Shown: positions 58,219-64,000 of the stretch, in pieces
How positions within the stretch are numbered: the first letter of the stretch is position 1
Layout of the letters: every line of letters starts with the position of its first letter
NCBI GenBank assembly: GCA_963618015.1
Contig: CAVEQS010000001.1
Span: 62,001-126,000, forward strand
Reading direction: 5' to 3'
Length of the DNA: 64,000 bases
Origin: Apopatocola sp963618015
Lineage (GTDB): Bacteria; Bacillota; Clostridia; Oscillospirales; Oscillospiraceae
Program-made: the position numbers and the translations under genes
The notes under the pieces: model-generated
What the model was told of the DNA's origin: nothing
Seen by the model: the letters and a program-made list of their open reading frames with translations, nothing else
Database searches by the model: none

Positions 58219-60837
58219 TCAGCCGAGCTGACGGAGCGATTCCTCGAGATTCGCGATCAGCGCTTCGAGCTTTTCGGCGCGCTCGCGCTCGGTGGCGACA
58301 ACGTTGGCCGGAGCGCGGGAGACAAAGCTCTCGTTGGAGAGCTTGCGGCGCTGATTTTCCAGGAATCCGCGGTTTTTCACGAGTTCCTTTTCCAGACGAG
58401 CGCGCTCCTTGTCGAGATCGACAAGCTCGCTCATCGGCAGGAAGCAGCGCGCGTCCTTCGTCACGATGCTGACCATTTTGTCGGCGTCCGCCGGCACCTC
58501 GCCAGAAACGATCACTTCTCCGGCATATGCCAGACGGCAGAGATAATCGCGGCCGTTTTCAAAGGCCTCCTTATCCTCAGTGACGATATAGAGGTGCGGG
58601 CGCTTGGACGGCGGGACGTTCATCTCGCTGCGGCGGCTGCGGATGGCGCGGATGGCCTCCATGACCTTTTCAAAGCGCGCGCTCTCCGCCGGGAACACCA
58701 TATCCTCGCGGTAGACAGGGTAGGGCTGGATCATGAGCGCTTCGCCCTCGTGCGGCAGCGCCTGATAGATCTCCTCGGTAATGAACGGCATGAACGGGTG
58801 GAGAAGCTTGAGCGTTTCGGTGAGCACATAGAGCAGCACCTTCTGCGCCTGAATGCGGGCAGCTTCATCCTCGCCGGTCAGGCGAGCCTTGGTGAGCTCA
58901 ATGTACCAGTCGCAGAAGCTGTCCCAGATGAAGTCGTAGATCTTCTGTGCGGCGATGCCGAGCTCATACTTATCGAGATTTTCGCCGACCTCGCGCGCGA
59001 GATCGTTGAACCGGGAGAGGATCCACTTATCCTCGAGCTCCAGCGTTTCGGGCAGCTCGTTTTTGTCGATCGTGAGATTCATCATCACGAAGCGGGAAGC
59101 GTTCCAGAGCTTGTTGGCAAAGTTGCGCATCGCCTCGCAGCGCTCCGGGAAGAAGCGCATGTCGTTTCCGGGCGAGTTGCCGGTGATGATGTTGAAGCGG
59201 AGCGCATCCGCGCCGTAGGTGTTGATGACCTCGATGGGGTCAACGCCGTTTCCGGCGGACTTGGACATTTTCTTGCCCTGCGGGTCGCGGATGAGGCCGT
59301 GGATGAGCACCGTGTGGAACGGGATCTTCTTCATATGCTCGCAGCCGGAGAAGATCATGCGGGCGACCCAGAAGAAAATAATATCGTAGCCCGTGACGAG
59401 CACGTCCGTCGGGTAGAAGTATTCGAGATCCTCGGTCTTGTCCGGCCAGCCGAGCGTGGAGAACGGCCAGAGGGCGCTGGAGAACCAGGTATCGAGCACG
59501 TCGCTCTCGCGGCGGATGTTCCTGGAGTGGCACGCCTCGCACTCGCAGGCATCGGTGCGGGAGACGGTCATGTGGCCGCAATCGTCGCAATACCACACGG
59601 GGATCTGGTGGCCCCACCAGAGCTGGCGGGAGATGCACCAGTCACGCACGCCGTTCATCCAGTTGAGATACGTCTTGGCGAAACGGTCGGGAACGAACTT
59701 GATCTCACCGTCCTCCACGACGCGGATGGCTTCCTTCGCAAGGGGCTGCATCTTCACGAACCACTGGTCGCTCGCGAGCGGCTCCACGTCGTTGTGGCAG
59801 CGGTAGCATGTACCGACGTTGTGGACGCACGGCTCGATGGAGACGAGATAGCCCTGCTCCTCGAGCTCCTGCACAATGGCCTTACGCGCCTCGTAGCGGT
59901 CCATGCCGTCCCACTTGTAGCCGCCGGTGATCTTGCCGTCGCCGTCGAGCATCAGGTACTGCGGCAGATCGTGACGCAGACCGACCTCAAAGTCGTTGGG
60001 GTCGTGGCAGGGCGTGATCTTCACGCAGCCGGTGCCGAATTCCATATCGGCGTGCTCGTCGCCGACGATGGGGATCTCGCGCCCGACGAGCGGGAGCGTG
60101 AGCGTCTTGCCGATCATGTCCTTATAGCGCGGATCCTCGGGATTCACCGCGACGGCGGCGTCGCCGAGCATCGTCTCGGGACGGGTCGTGGCGACCTCCA
60201 CGCTGCCGGAGCCGTCCGTCAGCGGGTAACGGATGTGCCAGAAGAAGCCGTTCTTCTCGACATACTCGACCTCGGCGTCGGAAAGGGCGGTCGTGCAGTG
60301 CGGGCACCAGTTGATGATGCGCTTGCCGCGGTAGATGTAGCCTTTTTCGTACAGACTGCAAAATGCCTCACGCACGGCCTTGGCGCATTGATCGTCCATC
60401 GTGAAGCGCTGGCGCTCCCAGTCGCACGAGGAGCCGAGCGTTTTGAGCTGCTCGACGATACGGTCGCCGTAGTGCTGCTTCCAGTCCCACACGCGATCGA
60501 GGAACTTTTCGCGGCCGAGATCAAAGCGGGTCAGGCCTTCCTTGCGGAGCTCGGCTTCCACCTTGATCTGTGTGGCGATGCCGGCATGGTCAACGCCCGG
60601 CAGCCACAGCGCGCAGTAGCCGCTCATGCGCTTCCAGCGGATGAGCACATCCTGGATCGTCTCGTCAAACGCATGGCCGAGATGGAGCTGGCCGGTGACG
60701 TTCGGGGGCGGGATCACGATGGTGAACGGCTTCTTATCCGGGTCACGCTCGGCGTGGAACCAGCCGCCGTCCGTCCAGTAGCGGTAGATCTTGCTTTCCA
60801 CCTGCTTGGGATCATAAATCTTCGGCAGTTCTTTCAT
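58219..60837 (-). CDS. valS: valyl-tRNA synthetase
   Basis: The 872-residue class I synthetase has HLGH in PPPNVTGQLHLGHAF near residue 46 and KMSKS in GKKMSKSAGNGVDP near 520, an editing domain between them, an anticodon-binding domain (about 600-760) and a C-terminal ValS coiled coil (about 805-870). It charges tRNA-Val in the cytoplasm. The ATG at 60837 stands seven bases after GGAGG; the ATG at 60855 is too close to that site. A Val T-box leader controls it. Confidence 0.97.
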   Translation of the reverse strand: MKELPKIYDPKQVESKIYRYWTDGGWFHAERDPDKKPFTIVIPPPNVTGQLHLGHAFDETIQDVLIRWKRMSGYCALWLPGVDHAGIATQIKVEAELRKEGLTRFDLGREKFLDRVWDWKQHYGDRIVEQLKTLGSSCDWERQRFTMDDQCAKAVREAFCSLYEKGYIYRGKRIINWCPHCTTALSDAEVEYVEKNGFFWHIRYPLTDGSGSVEVATTRPETMLGDAAVAVNPEDPRYKDMIGKTLTLPLVGREIPIVGDEHADMEFGTGCVKITPCHDPNDFEVGLRHDLPQYLMLDGDGKITGGYKWDGMDRYEARKAIVQELEEQGYLVSIEPCVHNVGTCYRCHNDVEPLASDQWFVKMQPLAKEAIRVVEDGEIKFVPDRFAKTYLNWMNGVRDWCISRQLWWGHQIPVWYCDDCGHMTVSRTDACECEACHSRNIRRESDVLDTWFSSALWPFSTLGWPDKTEDLEYFYPTDVLVTGYDIIFFWVARMIFSGCEHMKKIPFHTVLIHGLIRDPQGKKMSKSAGNGVDPIEVINTYGADALRFNIITGNSPGNDMRFFPERCEAMRNFANKLWNASRFVMMNLTIDKNELPETLELEDKWILSRFNDLAREVGENLDKYELGIAAQKIYDFIWDSFCDWYIELTKARLTGEDEAARIQAQKVLLYVLTETLKLLHPFMPFITEEIYQALPHEGEALMIQPYPVYREDMVFPAESARFEKVMEAIRAIRSRRSEMNVPPSKRPHLYIVTEDKEAFENGRDYLCRLAYAGEVIVSGEVPADADKMVSIVTKDARCFLPMSELVDLDKERARLEKELVKNRGFLENQRRKLSNESFVSRAPANVVATERERAEKLEALIANLEESLRQLG

Positions 60838-60855
60838 TCTCATTCCTCCAAACAA

Positions 60856-61089
60856 AAACGCCCCGGAGATAAACTCCGGGGCGCAAAAACTTACGCGGTA
60901 CCACCCGATTTCCGCTTAATAAAAGCGGCACTCGTATTCTCTGTAACGGGAGAACCCGTCCGTTTCTACTTTCGTTCAAAACGGCAGCTCCGGGGCGACC
61001 TTCGGCAGCGGCTTCACAAGGGCTTGCACCAACCGCCCTCTCTCTTCGATCCGCCGGGAGCCTACTCCTCCCCTTCTGCGCTTTTTACC
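60856..61089 (-). promoter_or_regulatory. T-box riboswitch leader of valS
   Basis: On the minus strand the conserved T-box element GGGTGGTACCGCG lies at 60894-60906, followed by terminator CGCCCCGGAG/CTCCGGGGCG (60859-60883) with a T tail. Upstream is the stem I region with AGTAGG and a specifier stretch GAAGGTCGCC, in which GTC (Val) is the likely specifier. Uncharged tRNA-Val would favour the antiterminator and allow valS transcription. Confidence 0.93.
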
Positions 61090-61094
61090 AAATC

Positions 61095-61123
61095 AATATA
61101 CCGTTTTTTATTTGTCTTGTCAA
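61095..61123 (-). promoter_or_regulatory. promoter of the valS T-box transcript
   Basis: TTGACA (61118-61123), 17 bp, TATATT (61095-61100) on the minus strand, just after the fbp stop codon. Confidence 0.85.
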
Positions 61124-61127
61124 GACT

Positions 61128-63062
61128 TTACTCCATGCGGCTCGGCGTGCGCACAAGGCCGCCGCGGTAGGCCGCGAGAAGCTTTTTGAGATCGGCAATG
61201 CGCCGCTCCACATCCGCGCCGCCGTCGGTATCGCGCACGCGGAGCCGGTCAGGGTACTGCTCGATCATGATCGTGCGGGAGAGCACATCCGCGCTCTCGC
61301 GCGCGGCGGTGTCCGGGTCGAAGGGCTGATGCTCGGCGAGATACAGCTCGTGCGAGGAAAATACCAGCGTATAGCCGCAGATACCCGTCAAGGGCTGATA
61401 CGCCTTCGAGAGGCCGCCGTCGATATTGATGAACTTGCCGTTCGCCTTGATGGGCGTGTCGCCCTTCGTTTTACGCACAGGGACGTGGCCGTTGATGATA
61501 TGGCCGCGTTCAAAATTCACGCCGAACTCGGCGAGGATCGTGCGCGCCGTCTCCTCGCTGTTCCAGAGATCGTAGTACGCATTTTTGTGCTCCGTTCCGG
61601 CCTCCGGATCGTCGAGGAACGTGCGCTCAAACGTTGCGATCTTGTCCTTGCCGTTGAGCGGGGAATACGGCCCGCACCAGAGATACCAGAGAAGATCGGT
61701 ATTCTCCGTGCGGCGGTCGTACATCGCCGTGCGGACCATCCGGTCGCAGGCGTCCATAAGCGATTTTCCGCAGTACGTCTTGTCGCCCATCGTAACGCGC
61801 GTAAAGCTGCCGTCCGGCTCCATGGGGATGCAGCCGTGATAGAGCAGGTTCCCGTTGCACACGCGGTACATTGCGCCCTTTTCCAGCAGATACCGGATGT
61901 GGGACTGCAGCTTCTCGCTGCGCAGGAACGACAATACCAGCTGATCGACGAGCTGCTGTTCCCGCTCGGAGAGGCGGTATGGATCGGCGGGGTCGACCGT
62001 GGGAAGGGAAATATCGTTGATGCGGTAGGTTTTTCCGTCAAGCGTGATCGTCTCCTTGGAGCGGACGAGCTCACCGAGCAGAAGACGCCCGTTCATTTTA
62101 TATTCCGGATGACGGAGGATGAGCTGGCCTTCCAGCTTGAACTGGATGACCGTGATGGCCTTGAGGAGCTTGGCGGTAACATCGCTGTTTTCCGCCACGC
62201 AGTCCGTCACGTGGGTCGGCAGGAAGTTTGTGCAGGGATCGTCGCCGTACTGCTCCATGGCAAAGAGCGCAAGCGGGCGGACGTTCAGGCCGTAGCCGTC
62301 CTCGAGCATATCAAAGTTGCCGTACTTGAGGGAGTTTCGCAGAGCGTTCGCGATGCACGCGGGGTTGCCCATCGCCGCGCCCATCCAGAGGATATCGTGG
62401 TTGCCCCAGACGAAGTCCACGCCGTGCATATCCATGAGATCGTCCATGACCATCTGCGCGGCGGGGCCGCGGTCAAAGACGTCGCCGACGATATGCAGCT
62501 GGTTGACGGTCAATCGCGAGATGAGATTCGCGAGCGCCACAATGAACCGGTCGGCAATGCCGGTCTCGATGACGCTGTTGATGATGCTTTCAAAGTACTT
62601 GCGCTTGTTGGGGTCGTGCTCGTCGGAGTCGATGAGCTCTTCGATGATGTACGCATATTCCTTCGGCAAACGGGCGCGCACCTTGACGCGGGTGTATTTG
62701 TCCGTCGCCTGGCGGCAGACGGCCACGAGGCGGTGGATCGTCACGCGGTACCAGGAGTCGGAATGCGCCGCGGCGGCCAGCTCCCGCTCCGGGTAGTAGA
62801 GCAGCCGCGCGAGCGAATTCTTCTCGTCCTCGCCGAGGAGGTCGCCGAAGCTGTCGTTGATCTTATCGTGGATCGCGCCGGAGGCGTTTTTCAGAATGTG
62901 GGAAAAGTATGTATACTCACCGTGGATGTCGCTCATGAAATGCTCGGTCGTTTTCGGCAGCTCCAGAATGGCCTGCAGCCGCACGATCTCCGCCGCCGTT
63001 GCGGGAATGCTCGGGAAGCTCTTGGAAAGAAGCTCCAGATACTTGATTTCGCTCTCGTTCAT
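61128..63062 (-). CDS. fbp: fructose-1,6-bisphosphatase, class III
   Basis: The 644-residue protein is a Firmicutes-type (class III) FBPase of the calcineurin-like phosphatase superfamily. Metal motifs are DIHGEY (45-50), GDVFDRGP near 195 and GNHDILW near 225, with a late NGHVP-type His motif. It converts fructose 1,6-bisphosphate to fructose 6-phosphate in gluconeogenesis. It overlaps the upstream flavoprotein gene by four bases (ATGA), so the two are cotranslated. Confidence 0.96.
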   Translation of the reverse strand: MNESEIKYLELLSKSFPSIPATAAEIVRLQAILELPKTTEHFMSDIHGEYTYFSHILKNASGAIHDKINDSFGDLLGEDEKNSLARLLYYPERELAAAAHSDSWYRVTIHRLVAVCRQATDKYTRVKVRARLPKEYAYIIEELIDSDEHDPNKRKYFESIINSVIETGIADRFIVALANLISRLTVNQLHIVGDVFDRGPAAQMVMDDLMDMHGVDFVWGNHDILWMGAAMGNPACIANALRNSLKYGNFDMLEDGYGLNVRPLALFAMEQYGDDPCTNFLPTHVTDCVAENSDVTAKLLKAITVIQFKLEGQLILRHPEYKMNGRLLLGELVRSKETITLDGKTYRINDISLPTVDPADPYRLSEREQQLVDQLVLSFLRSEKLQSHIRYLLEKGAMYRVCNGNLLYHGCIPMEPDGSFTRVTMGDKTYCGKSLMDACDRMVRTAMYDRRTENTDLLWYLWCGPYSPLNGKDKIATFERTFLDDPEAGTEHKNAYYDLWNSEETARTILAEFGVNFERGHIINGHVPVRKTKGDTPIKANGKFINIDGGLSKAYQPLTGICGYTLVFSSHELYLAEHQPFDPDTAARESADVLSRTIMIEQYPDRLRVRDTDGGADVERRIADLKKLLAAYRGGLVRTPSRME

Positions 63063-63889
63063 GCCTTCGTCTCCCGGTTCCTTTCCTCAATGTACTGCGC
63101 GGCGCTGAGCGCTGCGATGTTGCCGTCACCAACGGCCTTGGCGATCTGGTAGGGCTTGCCGGTGCAGTCCCCGGCGGCAAAAACGCCTTCCACGGAGGTT
63201 TTCATCGTCGTTTTGTCCACGTCGACATGTACGCCGTCCATGGCAAGTCCCGAAAGAAGCGTATCGGGCGCGGCGGCGGGGCGCAGAATGAACACCGCCT
63301 CACACGCATGCTCCTCCCCATTCACCGAAAGGGCGCGGACGCGCTCCTCTCCGAGCACGGCGTACTTTGCCGTACGTGTCGTGAACATCTCGACCTCGCA
63401 GCCCATCGTGCGGAGAAGCTCCGCTTCCTCCGCGGCGTCCGACGTGAAGCCCACAACGCAGACCTTCTTCCCGCGGTAGAGCATCCCGTCGCACGTGACG
63501 CAATAGCTCACGCCGCGGCCGAGATAGTCCCGCTCGCCGGGGAAAAGCTTTCCGGCGGCAACGCCGGTGCAGAGGATGACCGTTTCGGCCTCACAGAACT
63601 CCGAGCCGTAAACGACGCCGAAGCTTTCGCCGAGAGAGGCTACCGACGTAGCCCGGCCATGAAGAAGCTCTACGCCCGCGTCCAGCGCCTGGCGCTCCAT
63701 CGCTTCGAGCAGCGCGCGGCCGGAGATGTCCGGGCAGCCGGGGTAATTCGTGATTTTGTGGGCGCGGCTGAGCGGAATATCGTCGATCCCGCCGGAGAGG
63801 ATCGCCGCGGTTTTGCTCCGCGCGCGCAGCGTGAGCGCCGCAGAAACCGCCGCCGGGCCGCCGCCGAGGATCACGGCATCATATTTCAT
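63059..63889 (-). CDS. thioredoxin reductase-like flavoprotein without NADPH motifs
   Basis: The 276-residue protein has FAD-binding GGGPAAVSAAL (9-19), the redox pair CVTC (130-133) in SYCVTCDGML, and a C-terminal FAD motif GVFAAGDCTGKPYQIAKAVGDGNIAA. In canonical TrxB the NADPH domain carries GGGNSA/DSAxEE and an HRR loop; here these are GFTSDAAEE (147-155) and FTTRTAKYA, and the whole is about 35 residues shorter than usual. It resembles the ferredoxin-linked, NADPH-independent clostridial group (inference). AGGAG lies before the ATG at 63889; fbp follows with an overlap. Confidence 0.82.
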   Translation of the reverse strand: MKYDAVILGGGPAAVSAALTLRARSKTAAILSGGIDDIPLSRAHKITNYPGCPDISGRALLEAMERQALDAGVELLHGRATSVASLGESFGVVYGSEFCEAETVILCTGVAAGKLFPGERDYLGRGVSYCVTCDGMLYRGKKVCVVGFTSDAAEEAELLRTMGCEVEMFTTRTAKYAVLGEERVRALSVNGEEHACEAVFILRPAAAPDTLLSGLAMDGVHVDVDKTTMKTSVEGVFAAGDCTGKPYQIAKAVGDGNIAALSAAQYIEERNRETKA

Positions 63890-63945
63890 AAGGTATACTC
63901 CTGTCGTTTGTCCCGCCAAGGGGCGGAAAGATTCATAGCCTCTTT

Positions 63946-63974
63946 ATTATCCAATAAATCAGTTGTAATTTCAA
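63946..63974 (-). promoter_or_regulatory. promoter of the flavoprotein-fbp operon
   Basis: TTGAAA (63969-63974), 17 bp, GATAAT (63946-63951) on the minus strand. A small CCGCC/GGCGG hairpin lies in the leader. Nothing else is seen to the right edge. Confidence 0.6.
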
Positions 63975-64000
63975 GCGTTGGCGTGTATAATAATTTTCAT

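Noticed and set aside
58183..61170. Plus-strand frame of 995 codons opposite valS
   Set aside because: Antisense shadow of valS that also runs through the T-box leader.

Overview
The window looks like a chromosomal segment of an anaerobic, spore-forming, high-GC gut Clostridia (Oscillospiraceae or a near relative; this is inference). Support comes from the sporulation genes yabP and yabQ with divIC and an S1-domain gene, an Rnf-type membrane complex, a T-box controlling valS, class III fructose-1,6-bisphosphatase, split transketolase, rpsO-pnp, a YedF selenium-metabolism protein and many lipoproteins with typical Firmicutes lipoboxes. Genes are dense. I saw no CRISPR array, transposase, integrase or prophage.

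Layout. 1-8229: a sialic acid catabolic locus. A divergent ROK-type kinase (cut by the left edge) faces an AGE-family epimerase, an RpiR/SIS regulator, a sugar ABC importer without its ATPase and an N-acetylneuraminate lyase. Four copies of the palindrome GAAAATTATTTTC or close variants lie at the promoters and are the likely regulator sites. 8236-13779: an autoregulated HTH protein and a MacB-like export cluster with two adaptors. 13948-18142: pepT, a CapA-like protein, the yabP-yabQ-divIC-S1 cluster and tRNA-Leu(UAA). 18271-24666: accessory genes (two acetyltransferases, a SWIM protein, an XRE-controlled ABC module, cardiolipin synthase). 24804-28714: a DMT permease and a TrpXYZ-type ABC importer. 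28932-33189: a pseudokinase-TM-lectin protein, a small RNA candidate, a one-lobe binding protein and an orphan ParB-like protein. 33324-37203: rpsO, pnp and an M16 peptidase. 37316-39360: a TetR regulator with two SDR genes, one lacking its catalytic residues. 39626-48658: YedF, an oligopeptide-binding protein, an oligoendopeptidase, a FecCD-type importer next to a ModE-like regulator, split transketolase and CarD. 49011-56026: a redox operon of a duplicated-domain lipoprotein, ApbE and RnfC, D, G, E and A, closed by a terminator without rnfB. 56124-64000: an Ig-domain surface protein, valS with its T-box, fbp and a thioredoxin reductase-like flavoprotein that lacks the NADPH motifs.

How the genes work together. 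The first locus imports and cleaves sialic acid and feeds amino sugars to glycolysis, with fbp and transketolase nearby in central metabolism. The Rnf operon has an ApbE flavin transferase and up to four FMN-binding-like repeats outside the membrane, of which only one carries the canonical SGAT site. Together with the missing rnfB this is the most unusual system here. The pseudokinase-lectin protein, the SDR pair and the small RNA candidate are the next most interesting.
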